A stretch of 64,000 bases of DNA, taken from the NCBI RefSeq assembly GCF_004328665.1, contig NZ_CP019770.1, positions 744,001-808,000 on the forward strand, read 5' to 3'. Positions 37,414 to 48,889 of the stretch are shown here, piece after piece. Positions within the stretch are counted from its first letter, which is position 1, and every line of letters starts with the position of its first letter. Both the position numbers and the translations under genes were made by a program. The DNA is from Pseudoalteromonas sp. DL-6. Its GTDB lineage: Bacteria; Pseudomonadota; Gammaproteobacteria; Enterobacterales; Alteromonadaceae. Under the pieces are notes generated by a model, which saw nothing but the letters and a program-made list of their open reading frames with translations, was not told where the DNA came from and ran no database searches.

Positions 37414-37482
37414 ATGTTAAATAAATTTTGTAGTATGCCTGGTAATGGCGATGGTACAGACGAAGATAAAAAAGTTAAGTAA
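37414..37482 (+). CDS. Possible 22-residue small protein
   Basis: A short frame encoding MLNKFCSMPGNGDGTDEDKK plus two residues. It has a purine-rich sequence before the ATG (AAGAAGAAG) and lies 40 nt after a plausible promoter. Its stop codon overlaps the AAGG that serves as ribosome binding site of the next gene, 11 nt later. That arrangement would suit translational coupling. The peptide is hydrophilic with a single cysteine and an acidic-basic tail. No family is known to me. It could equally be non-coding leader. Confidence 0.35.
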   Translation: MLNKFCSMPGNGDGTDEDKKVK

Positions 37483-37493
37483 GGTTTTTTAGT

Positions 37494-37982
37494 TTGCCTG
37501 AATGGTTTTTGTACTTCGTCAGTATATTAAGTAAAAGCTGGGTTCTTATTTTGAGCCCAGCTATTTTGTTATTTTTTATCTTTAAGGATTATTTAGCCTT
37601 AAGGTTTGCTGCTATTACCGCTGCTTTTTTCTTATTTGGCACTCTAACTTACTCAAGTTTAATGGCGTTTGATGATGGCATTTATGTATACCGTTATCTT
37701 GTATGGGCATTAACAGATATTACTTGGATGGCACTAATTGCTTATTGGGGTCTGAAAGATAAAGTGCATTTATGGCAGTGTGTACTGGGTCAACTTGTGG
37801 TTATTGGTGCCCCTATTTTGCAATTATTTCGTTTAGTCGACCGCCACCTTTGGGATTTATCTTATAGCACTGTTATGTATCAAACGTTTATGCCTTTAAT
37901 AAATATTGCTACTGTGGTTGTATGCTACCTGCCTCTTTTATATATTTTTGTTAATAAGCGAAATAAAGCTTTAAGCTTATAA
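37494..37982 (+). CDS. Integral membrane protein of unknown function
   Basis: A 162-residue, strongly hydrophobic protein with about five membrane helices (about 8-28, 32-55, 64-84, 92-112 and 130-152). Charged residues sit in the short loops (LFRLVDRHLWD) and at the C-terminus (NKRNKALSL). No signature motif is recognised. The start is a TTG codon, with AAGG about 9 nt upstream; the next in-frame Met is at residue 59, which would lose two helices, so the TTG is preferred. It lies between pomB and topB on the same strand and probably has its own promoter. Confidence 0.75.
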   Translation: MPEWFLYFVSILSKSWVLILSPAILLFFIFKDYLALRFAAITAAFFLFGTLTYSSLMAFDDGIYVYRYLVWALTDITWMALIAYWGLKDKVHLWQCVLGQLVVIGAPILQLFRLVDRHLWDLSYSTVMYQTFMPLINIATVVVCYLPLLYIFVNKRNKALSL

Positions 37983-38023
37983 CGACAAAAATACCCCTCG
38001 TTTTAAAATGATATGCTAGACTA

Positions 38024-38039
38024 CTGTTTATATGAACAG
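38024..38039 (+). promoter_or_regulatory. LexA (SOS) box upstream of topB
   Basis: CTGTTTATATGAACAG fits CTGT-N8-ACAG, and with flanks (TACTG...CAGTG) it is close to the full E. coli LexA consensus. It ends 15 nt before the topB ATG. Confidence 0.8.
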
Positions 38040-38054
38040 TGTTGAGGCTTGGTT

Positions 38055-39995
38055 ATGAAACTTTATATTGCTGAAAAACCCTCTTTGGGTCGCGCTATTG
38101 CAGACGCACTTCCTAAACCGCATAAAAAGCATGATGGCTATATTGAAGTGGCAAATGGTGATTGCGTATCTTGGTGCATAGGTCATTTGCTCGAGCAAGC
38201 AGAACCCGATGACTATGATGAGCGTTTTAAAAAGTGGCAGTTTGAACATTTACCTATTGTGCCTGAGCATTGGCAACTTAAAGCAAAGCCTAAAACTCGT
38301 AAACAACTCACTATTTTAAAAAAGCTAATCAAACAAGCAACAACACTTGTACATGCTGGCGATCCTGACCGTGAAGGCCAGTTATTAGTTGATGAAGTTA
38401 TAGAACAAGCAAAAATCAGCCAAGCAAAAAAACAAAATATTCAGCGTTTATTGATCAGTGACTTAAACTTAACGGCAGTTAAAAAGTCACTAAATAGTAT
38501 GCGTGCTAACCGTGACTTTATTCCTTTGAGCGTTTCTGCTTTAGCGCGGTCTCGTGCTGATTGGTTGTTTGGCATGAACTTGACGCGTGCATACACATTA
38601 GCGGGGCAAAAAGCGGGATTTGGTAATGTGTTGTCGGTTGGGCGAGTGCAAACACCTATTTTGGGTCTAGTCGTTAATCGCGATAACGAGATCGCAAATT
38701 TTGTATCAAAACCCTTTTTTGAAGTACTTGCTCATTTAGTTACCCCCCAGAATGATGCCTTTACTGCTAAGTGGCTACCAAGTAAAGCATGCGCCCCATA
38801 TCAAGATGAAGAGGGCAGAGTGCTTAACAAAGCTTTAGCTGAAAATGTCACTTCTCGTATCGCTAATCAACCAGCAAGTGTAACTGCACTTGAGCAAAAG
38901 CAAAAAAAGCAAACCGCACCGCTTCCTTATAATTTATCTGCTTTACAAATAGATGCTGCTAAAGCTTTTGGTATGCCAGCACAGCAAGTGCTCGATACTT
39001 GCCAGGTTTTATATGAACGTCATAAGTTAATTACTTACCCGCGCTCAGACAATCGTTATTTACCAAAAGATCATCACCAAGATGCAGCTGCGATACTAAA
39101 AGCGATTGCAGTAAATGGAGGCCAAAAAGCAGAATTTGTTAATGGAGCAGATGCAAAAAAACGAAGTAAATGTTTTAACGATTCAAAAGTTGTAGCTCAC
39201 CACGCGATTGTACCGACAGCTAAACAGTTAAAAAGTGTGAGTTTAGCCAATGATGAAGCAAAAATTTATCAGTTAATAAGTCGACATTATTTAATTCAGT
39301 TTTATCCTGACTACATATACAACGAAACCAAAGTTGAGGTAACCCTAGCCGGTGGTTTATTTAGGGCTAATGCAAAACAAGATGTAAGTTTAGGTTTTAA
39401 ATTACTTATGGGTAAGTCAGAACTTAAAGAAGAGGCGACATTGCCTCATTTAGAAAAAGGCATGGCACTTACCTGTATTAAAGGTGAGGTGGTGCAAAAG
39501 CATACAACTCCTCCTGCTCATTTTACTGATGCAACCTTACTTGCAGCCATGACCGGGATTAGCCGTTATGTAAAAGACTCGCAAATCAAAAAAATATTAA
39601 AAGAGACAGATGGTCTTGGTACTGAGGCTACTCGTGCAGGCATCATTGAACTATTATTTAAACGTCGCTTTTTAAAACGTGAAGGAAAAGCAATTAAAGC
39701 AACTGAAACAGGCCTGGCCCTAATAAGTGTATTACCTGAGGGGTTATCAAGCCCCGATTTAACCGCAAAATGGGAGTCGAGTTTAGGAGATATAGCTCAG
39801 CAGGCAATGAGTTATCAGCAGTTTATACAGCCTTTGCTTGCTGATTTAACTAATTTTGTAAACCAAGCAACCAACTGTGATAGTGATGTGTTTGCAAATT
39901 TGCCAAAAACATCTCCTAAAAAGCGTTTTGCTAAACGTACAAAAAAAGCGCCGTATAAAAAGTCGAGTTACAAAAAAAGCCCTGCGGTAAATTAA
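38055..39995 (+). CDS. topB: DNA topoisomerase III
   Basis: A 646-residue type IA topoisomerase. The Toprim acidic set is E7 (AEKPSLG) and D103, D105, E107 (GDPDREG); the catalytic tyrosine is Y328 in ITYPRSDNRYL, the same number as in E. coli TopB. The TopB-specific RSRADWLFGMN and GLGTEATRAGII motifs are present. The C-terminal tail is lysine-rich (KKRFAKRTKKAPYKK) and should bind DNA. It decatenates DNA and works on single-stranded junctions. ATG 38055 is preferred, with GAGG 7 nt upstream. A LexA box directly upstream suggests SOS control. Confidence 0.96.
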   Translation: MKLYIAEKPSLGRAIADALPKPHKKHDGYIEVANGDCVSWCIGHLLEQAEPDDYDERFKKWQFEHLPIVPEHWQLKAKPKTRKQLTILKKLIKQATTLVHAGDPDREGQLLVDEVIEQAKISQAKKQNIQRLLISDLNLTAVKKSLNSMRANRDFIPLSVSALARSRADWLFGMNLTRAYTLAGQKAGFGNVLSVGRVQTPILGLVVNRDNEIANFVSKPFFEVLAHLVTPQNDAFTAKWLPSKACAPYQDEEGRVLNKALAENVTSRIANQPASVTALEQKQKKQTAPLPYNLSALQIDAAKAFGMPAQQVLDTCQVLYERHKLITYPRSDNRYLPKDHHQDAAAILKAIAVNGGQKAEFVNGADAKKRSKCFNDSKVVAHHAIVPTAKQLKSVSLANDEAKIYQLISRHYLIQFYPDYIYNETKVEVTLAGGLFRANAKQDVSLGFKLLMGKSELKEEATLPHLEKGMALTCIKGEVVQKHTTPPAHFTDATLLAAMTGISRYVKDSQIKKILKETDGLGTEATRAGIIELLFKRRFLKREGKAIKATETGLALISVLPEGLSSPDLTAKWESSLGDIAQQAMSYQQFIQPLLADLTNFVNQATNCDSDVFANLPKTSPKKRFAKRTKKAPYKKSSYKKSPAVN

Positions 39996-40006
39996 TCGCG
40001 GGGCTT
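39972..40006 (-). terminator. Intrinsic terminator of the M20 peptidase gene
   Basis: Read on the minus strand, AAGCCCCGCG (40006-39997) pairs with CGCAGGGCTT (39986-39977), with one G-U pair, and seven T follow. It overlaps the last codons of topB. Confidence 0.75.
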
Positions 40007-40023
40007 AAAAATAACGTTCAAGG

Positions 40024-41334
40024 TTATTGATTGAATAATGCTACAGCCGCATTACTCATTGCTGTTATTCCAGTTGGAAGCGCTACTTTATAATCGGGAG
40101 CAAATTTACTTGAATGTAATGAAGGGAGTGTTTCGTTATTTTTCATCGCATTTGTATATTGCTGTTGGTTAACTCCGCCTAACCAAAATAATGTAATAGG
40201 TAGGTTTTCATCTGTTCTACCATACAAGCCAAAGTCTTCACCAGCCATAACCGCCTTTGTTTCCAGTACATTAGTTGCGCCAATTGCATCAGCAATAGCA
40301 CTCCTAACTATATTGGTTTGCTCCGGGTTATTGTAAGTAGATGGAATAGACTCACTTTCATGAACATACACTTTTGGATAGAGCGCTTTTTCTAGACCTG
40401 CACTTTGTGCAATACCTGCGGTGATGCGTTTAATTGCAGCAATTTGCGCGTTTCTAACGTCTGGGTTATAGCTACGCAGAGTAAGTTGTAGTTTTACTTC
40501 ATCAGAAATTACATTGTGTTTTGAGCCGCCATGGATAGAGCCAACAGTAATCACTGATGGTTCCAAAGGAGATAATTCACGACTTGTAATAGTTTGTAAT
40601 GCCAAAATGGTGCGAGCAGCAATAATCACAGGGTCTACAGTCGTATGAGGATAGGCTCCATGGCCTCCTTTGCCTTTTATTGAAATATCAACTGAGTCGA
40701 CGCTTGCCATAGTGTACTCATTTTTCAGAGCAACTTTTCCTGCCGGTACACTGGCACTGACATGTAAAGCAATAATATGATCGGGTTTTGCATATTTGCT
40801 AAATAATCCCTCACTCAGCATTGCTTTTGCACCACCCCCAACTTCTTCAGCAGGTTGCGCAACCATCATTAAAGTACCTTGCCACGACTGTTTATTTTTA
40901 ATTAGTTGTTGTGCGGTGCCTATAAATGAACTCATATGAATATCATGACCACAACCATGCATAACACCGACTTCGCTACCTTGTTCATTTATCGTGGTAA
41001 CAGTTGATGCGTATGCTTTGCCAGTTTGTTCTGTGATTGGTAAGCCATCAGTATCAGTTCGAATCATAACGGTAGGGCCTTGGCCATTTCTATAAATACC
41101 TACGACGCCATAACCGCCAACGTTATCGGTTACATCAAACCCTAGCTTTTGAAGTTGCGTAGCCATTTTTTTACCGGTTTGTTGTTCATAATAAGACAGT
41201 TCAGGTGACTGGTGTAAATCTAGATAAAGCTTTTCTATTGCTGGCATACTTTTATCGAGATCCAACTTGAGTGTTTGCGCACTTAATAGTGGGCTAACTA
41301 GTAAACACAGTGCACTCGCATAGGCTAATTTCAT
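40024..41334 (-). CDS. Exported M20 family amidohydrolase / carboxypeptidase
   Basis: A 436-residue protein from the ATG at 41334, which has GAGGG 6 nt upstream and opens a good signal peptide (MKLAYASALCLLVSPLLSAQ). The upstream extension to 41382 is not supported. Family motifs: LYLDLHQSPELSYYE, IRTDTDGLPI, GVMHGCGHDIHMSS with metal-binding residues, QPAEEVGGGAKAML and the dimerisation segment DISIKGKGGHGAYPH. It belongs to the IAA-amino-acid hydrolase/hippurate hydrolase branch and should cleave N-acyl amino acids in the periplasm. Substrate unknown. Confidence 0.88.
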   Translation of the reverse strand: MKLAYASALCLLVSPLLSAQTLKLDLDKSMPAIEKLYLDLHQSPELSYYEQQTGKKMATQLQKLGFDVTDNVGGYGVVGIYRNGQGPTVMIRTDTDGLPITEQTGKAYASTVTTINEQGSEVGVMHGCGHDIHMSSFIGTAQQLIKNKQSWQGTLMMVAQPAEEVGGGAKAMLSEGLFSKYAKPDHIIALHVSASVPAGKVALKNEYTMASVDSVDISIKGKGGHGAYPHTTVDPVIIAARTILALQTITSRELSPLEPSVITVGSIHGGSKHNVISDEVKLQLTLRSYNPDVRNAQIAAIKRITAGIAQSAGLEKALYPKVYVHESESIPSTYNNPEQTNIVRSAIADAIGATNVLETKAVMAGEDFGLYGRTDENLPITLFWLGGVNQQQYTNAMKNNETLPSLHSSKFAPDYKVALPTGITAMSNAAVALFNQ

Positions 41335-41446
41335 ATTTCCCTCATTTATATAGTATGTGTGTCTTAAATGATTTAGACACATGTCTTGTAATTATTATCT
41401 TCATCACCATATAAAAACCTAAATAGATGAACATGGCAATAATTCA

Positions 41447-42304
41447 ATGAGCAATATAGTTAATCTTAACGCACAAAATCTTCAGCAAGTATTAGGTGAA
41501 ACATCACAACAAAAGTTAGTACTACTTAACTTTTTTTCGCCACAAAGCCCAGAATGTATTAGCCAAGCAGCTATTTTAGATAAGCTAGCTGCTGAATATA
41601 ATAACTATATAGTTGTTGCAAACTTAGATTGTGATGCAGAGCAAGCCTTGGCCTCTCAACTTGCCCAGCAAGTTGGTTTACAAACCTTGCCTACTTTAGT
41701 GTTGTTAAAAGACTCAGCTCCAGTTGATGTATTAGCGGGTGCACAAACAGAAAGCCAGGTACGTGATGCATTATCTAAGCACTTACCTGCGCAACAAGAC
41801 CTATTATTAGAGCAAGCCAAGCAAGCACTTATTAATAGTGATTTAAATGCCGCATTTAATTACGCCAAGCAAGCGTACGAATTGGATAGTCGTAATGCGA
41901 GAATTAAATTAGTGCTTGCAGATATATGTATACAGATTCACAAACTCGATGAAGCAGCTGCATTAATAGAAACAATAGAAGCACAAGATCAAGATGCATA
42001 CTTTAATAACATTAAAGCTAAATGCGTGGCTGCACTAGAGGCAACCGATTCACCTGAAATAAAAGCACTGCAAGAAAGGGTAGTAAAACATCCTAATGAG
42101 CTCGAGTTACAAATGGAGCTAAGTAATCTACTCAATGAAGCAGGAAGAAAAGAAGAAGCATTAGAAGCACTCTTTACTATTCTTAAAAAAGACCTGAATT
42201 ATGATGAGGCCAAACCAAACTTCTTGGCTGTTATTGCATCTTTACCAGATGGCGATGCGCTAGCTGCTAAATATCGTCGCAAGCTTTATAGCATTTTGTA
42301 TTAA
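41447..42304 (+). CDS. cnoX: Thioredoxin-like chaperedoxin CnoX (YbbN)
   Basis: A 285-residue protein. An N-terminal thioredoxin fold (about 1-110) contains LVLLNFFSPQSPECISQ in place of a WCGPC site, so only one cysteine remains; LDCDAEQALASQ and LPTLVLL follow. Four TPR-like helical hairpins make up the rest, ending KYRRKLYSILY as in E. coli. CnoX protects proteins from hypochlorite-induced aggregation and hands them to GroEL and DnaK. The lack of CXXC redox chemistry also holds for E. coli CnoX. It ends at an intrinsic terminator. Confidence 0.92.
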   Translation: MSNIVNLNAQNLQQVLGETSQQKLVLLNFFSPQSPECISQAAILDKLAAEYNNYIVVANLDCDAEQALASQLAQQVGLQTLPTLVLLKDSAPVDVLAGAQTESQVRDALSKHLPAQQDLLLEQAKQALINSDLNAAFNYAKQAYELDSRNARIKLVLADICIQIHKLDEAAALIETIEAQDQDAYFNNIKAKCVAALEATDSPEIKALQERVVKHPNELELQMELSNLLNEAGRKEEALEALFTILKKDLNYDEAKPNFLAVIASLPDGDALAAKYRRKLYSILY

Positions 42305-42325
42305 CGATTAAGATAAACTCTCTAT

Positions 42326-42354
42326 AAAAAGCACCTATGTTAAGGTGCTTTTTT
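42326..42354 (+). terminator. Intrinsic terminator of cnoX
   Basis: The stem AAAAGCACCT/AGGTGCTTTT with a 6-nt loop is followed by more T, 22 nt after the stop. Confidence 0.9.
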
Positions 42355-42460
42355 GTTTCTGCGTTAGAATAGCAGGGTAAAAGCAAGGTTATCCACAGGG
42401 TTTTGTGGGTATCTTGTGTGTCTGAGTGGGGTATCTTTGGGGTAAGAATTAAATGCAAAA

Positions 42461-42478
42461 AAGCGTTTGAAAACGCTT
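42461..42478. promoter_or_regulatory. Perfect palindrome over the rrn P1 -35 region
   Basis: AAGCGTTTGAAAACGCTT is two perfect 8-bp arms around GA. Its right end overlaps the -35 of promoter P1. It may be an operator or a Fis-like site. Confidence 0.4.
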
Positions 42479-42504
42479 GCGTTAAAATCGATTCGCCCTA
42501 TAAT
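42477..42504 (+). promoter_or_regulatory. rrn promoter P1
   Basis: TTGCGT (42477-42482) and TATAAT (42499-42504) are 16 bp apart, followed by a GC-rich discriminator (GCGACCCC), as expected for stringent-controlled rRNA promoters. Confidence 0.7.
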
Positions 42505-42613
42505 GCGACCCCACTGAGACGGCAGAGCGCAACGCATAGCGGGGCACGCACTACTCAGTGAGTCGAGTAAAACTTAGCTTTTAAATCTTTTAAAAGAAAC
42601 TAAAAATTAAGTG

Positions 42614-42641
42614 TTGACAAAAAAATAGGAAAGCGTAATAT
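42614..42641 (+). promoter_or_regulatory. rrn promoter P2
   Basis: TTGACA (42614-42619) and TAATAT (42636-42641) are 16 bp apart, followed by GCGCAGCCC. It lies about 270 bp before mature 16S rRNA. Confidence 0.75.
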
Positions 42642-42682
42642 GCGCAGCCCTAGCGAGATAAAGTTTAACGCTTTAATCGCAA

Positions 42683-42695
42683 CGTTCTTTAACAA
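42683..42695 (+). promoter_or_regulatory. boxA antitermination site in the rrn leader
   Basis: CGTTCTTTAACAA closely matches the boxA consensus TGCTCTTTAACA. It lies between P2 and 16S rRNA and should bind NusB/NusE. Confidence 0.8.
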
Positions 42696-42702
42696 TATAA
42701 AG

Positions 42703-42721
42703 CAATCATCTGTGTGGGCAC
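42703..42721 (+). other. 5' arm of the 16S rRNA processing stem
   Basis: CAATCATCTGTGTGGGCAC is complementary to 44474-44492 (GTGTCCACACAGATGATTG), with one G-U pair. The two form the helix that closes the pre-16S loop and is cut by RNase III. Confidence 0.8.
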
Positions 42722-42911
42722 TCGTACAGATTGAGTTCTAACAGCCAAGCTTGGTTTACTAAGTGAGGCAAACAAATTTAGAGTCTCAATTGAAACTGAG
42801 TGACCAACAGCAATAACTACTTAGGTAGGAATTGCAGCACAGTCAATTCAATATCGAAAGATATTAAATAAATTCAGAATTCATTGAGCTGTCGAAAGAC
42901 ATAAAACTTTT

Positions 42912-44447
<1,536 letters not shown>

Positions 44448-44737
44448 TACGATTTAGAACTTATTTGTTCGTAGTGTCCACACAGATGATTGTTAGTTAG
44501 TTTTACCCTCTGGGTTAACTAATTAATATGCTCTTTAAAAATTTGGAAAAGCTGATAATAAAATTCGTATGAATAACATTTGTTATTTGTACAGAGTTTT
44601 CAAAAGTAAAAAAGAATGATAGCAGTATCATTCAGTGCCAATTTAATCTTCGGATTAATTGGTATCTACTTTAGTATTCAATATTAACTTCTGGCGAAGT
44701 TAAACTGTCACGAAACAAAGACCCGTTTGGGTTGTAT
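44448..44737 (+). other. 16S-23S internal spacer without tRNA
   Basis: A 290-nt spacer. It holds the 3' arm of the 16S processing stem (44474-44492), a second boxA (TGCTCTTTAAAAA, 44529-44541) and three hairpins: GAATGATA/TATCATTC at 44614-44633, a UUCG-capped stem near 44639-44662, and TTAACTTC/GAAGTTAA near 44684-44704. No cloverleaf or CCA-type tRNA end is seen, unlike spacers with Glu, or Ile and Ala tRNAs. Confidence 0.85.
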
Positions 44738-47624
<2,887 letters not shown>

Positions 47625-47758
47625 ACAACGCCAAACGCGTTTTATGTGATAGTGAAACAAGCGAAGAAGTTAATAGACTAAAGTAGATACTTGAAGACTT
47701 TATTATCAGAATTCCAAATTTTAGTTAGTGCGTAGTAATACGGACTGACACCCAAATT

Positions 47759-47875
47759 TGCTTGGTGACAATAGCGTTTTGGACCCACCTGACCCCATGC
47801 CGAACTCAGTAGTGAAACGAAACAGCGCCGATGATAGTGTAGCATTTGCTATGTGAAAGTAGGACATTACCAGGC
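47759..47875 (+). rRNA. rrf: 5S ribosomal RNA, copy 1
   Basis: TGCTTGGTGACAATAGCG at the start pairs with ATTACCAGGC at the end. The core CCCACCTGACCCCATGCCGA with ACTCAGTAGTGAAACG is intact. It lies 134 nt after 23S rRNA. It has no terminator of its own and leads into copy 2 through a 61-nt A+T-rich spacer. Confidence 0.96.
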
Positions 47876-47936
47876 TCCAAATTTAGTCGAAAGACTTTAA
47901 ATTTAAAAATTAAGAATAAGAAAATTGAAAAGAATT

Positions 47937-48053
47937 TTCTTGGTGACAATAGCGTTTTGGACCCACCTGACCCCATGCCGAACTCAGTAGTGAAACGAAA
48001 CAGCGCCGATGATAGTGTAGCATTTGCTATGTGAAAGTAGGACATTACCAGGA
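47937..48053 (+). rRNA. rrf: 5S ribosomal RNA, copy 2
   Basis: It repeats copy 1 exactly over about 110 nt, offset by 178 bp. Only the extreme ends differ (TTCTTGG for TGCTTGG, CCAGGATCC for CCAGGCTCC). It is followed after 12 nt by the main operon terminator. Confidence 0.95.
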
Positions 48054-48065
48054 TCCAATTAAAGA

Positions 48066-48095
48066 AACCCGTTACAGCAATGTAACGGGTTTTTT
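48066..48095 (+). terminator. Main rrn operon terminator
   Basis: The 11-bp stem AACCCGTTACA/TGTAACGGGTT with a GCAA loop runs into a T-run. Confidence 0.93.
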
Positions 48096-48106
48096 GTTGT
48101 TTGGGG

Positions 48107-48256
48107 TTTAGTAAATAGCCAAGAGCCCATGCCAAACTCAGTAGTCAAACAAAACAGCTCGAAGGCGAGCCCCGCACAAGGCCGCCCCGACACAATAATA
48201 GGGTAGCATTTGCTATGTGATTTTCTACCGCTGTGGGCACCATGACATTACCAGGA
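48107..48256 (+). pseudogene. Degenerate 5S rRNA unit A
   Basis: It begins TTTAGTAAATAGCC, a decayed form of the 5S start, and keeps CCCATGCCAAACTCAGTAGT, GTAGCATTTGCTATGTGA and ACATTACCAGGATCC from 5S rRNA. About 12 nt are missing near helix I/II. Two foreign segments are inserted: about 35 nt after AACAGC (GAAGGCGAGCCCCGCACAAG and on) and about 20 nt before ACATTACC (TTTCTACCGCTGTGGGCACC). It cannot fold as 5S rRNA. Confidence 0.8.
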
Positions 48257-48268
48257 TCCAATTAAAGA

Positions 48269-48298
48269 AACCCGTTACAGCAATGTGACGTTTTTTTT
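48269..48298 (+). terminator. Decayed terminator after 5S unit A
   Basis: A copy of the rrn terminator in which the right arm is shortened (TGTGACG instead of TGTAACGGG), leaving a 7-bp stem with a G-U pair and an eight-T run. It is probably still active. Confidence 0.6.
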
Positions 48299-48309
48299 GC
48301 TGTCTGGGG

Positions 48310-48458
48310 TTTAGTAAATAGCCAAGAGCCCATGCCAAACTCAGTAGTCAAACAAAACAGCGCGAAGGCGAGCCCCTCACAAGGCCGCCCGACACAATGA
48401 TAGTGTAGCATTTGCTATGTGACTTTCTACCGCTGTGGGCACCATGACATTACCAGGA
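48310..48458 (+). pseudogene. Degenerate 5S rRNA unit B
   Basis: It is nearly identical to unit A, including both insertions at the same places, and is offset by 203 bp. In some positions (ATGATAGTGTAGCATT) it is closer to intact 5S rRNA than unit A is. The unit-plus-terminator was therefore copied after the insertions arose. Confidence 0.8.
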
Positions 48459-48471
48459 TCTAAATAAAGGA

Positions 48472-48501
48472 AACCCGTTACAGCAATGTAACGGGTTTTT
48501 T
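48472..48501 (+). terminator. Intact terminator after 5S unit B
   Basis: The stem AACCCGTTACA/TGTAACGGGTT and T-run match the main rrn terminator. Confidence 0.85.
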
Positions 48502-48510
48502 GTTGTCTGA

Positions 48511-48667
48511 GATAAAGTAAAACATCAAGCCAAGACCATATATGGAACTCAGTAGTGGTCGCTCTTGCACATCCAGTGCTCCACGGCATTCGTATTCCTA
48601 AACAGCTCGGAGCTCAACAAAATAGTAGGACACTTTACTGTATTGTCGCTATAAGTGAGCGCACTGG
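48511..48667 (+). pseudogene. Strongly degenerate 5S rRNA unit C
   Basis: Recognisable pieces are GCCAAGACCATATATGGAAC with TCAGTAGTGG, AAACAGCTCGGAG, AGTAGGACACTTTACTG and CTGGATCCAAAT. The rest is unlike 5S rRNA and unlike the insertions of units A and B. It is the oldest or most decayed member of the array. Confidence 0.55.
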
Positions 48668-48679
48668 ATCCAAATAACA

Positions 48680-48717
48680 GAACCTCGTCACAGCAAAATG
48701 CTGGTTTTTTATTGTTT
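48680..48717 (+). terminator. Remnant terminator after 5S unit C
   Basis: AACCTCGTCACAGCA resembles the left arm of the rrn terminator; only CAGC/GCTG and the GTTTTTTATTG run remain. From here to 48889 I see no further feature. Confidence 0.4.
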
Positions 48718-48889
48718 TAAGTTTAAAGATAAATTACTTAATATCTTAAAAAAAGAGACTGCCCGCTAATCCCACCATGTATATGCTTCCTATCATATTA
48801 CTAATAACATATAGACTTAACATTCTCATGCAGTTATGGATCCTACGTGTTAAAATTTGACTTTAGTTTTCGTATTATTGAGGTGTCGA

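Noticed and set aside
44448..44737. tRNA gene in the 16S-23S spacer
   Set aside because: No anticodon arm, T-loop (GTTCRA) or CCA-type end could be assembled.
47806..48589. Open frames across the 5S genes and pseudo-units (47806-48135, 47846-48034, 48377-48589)
   Set aside because: They run through rRNA, terminators and degenerate repeats, so they are chance frames.
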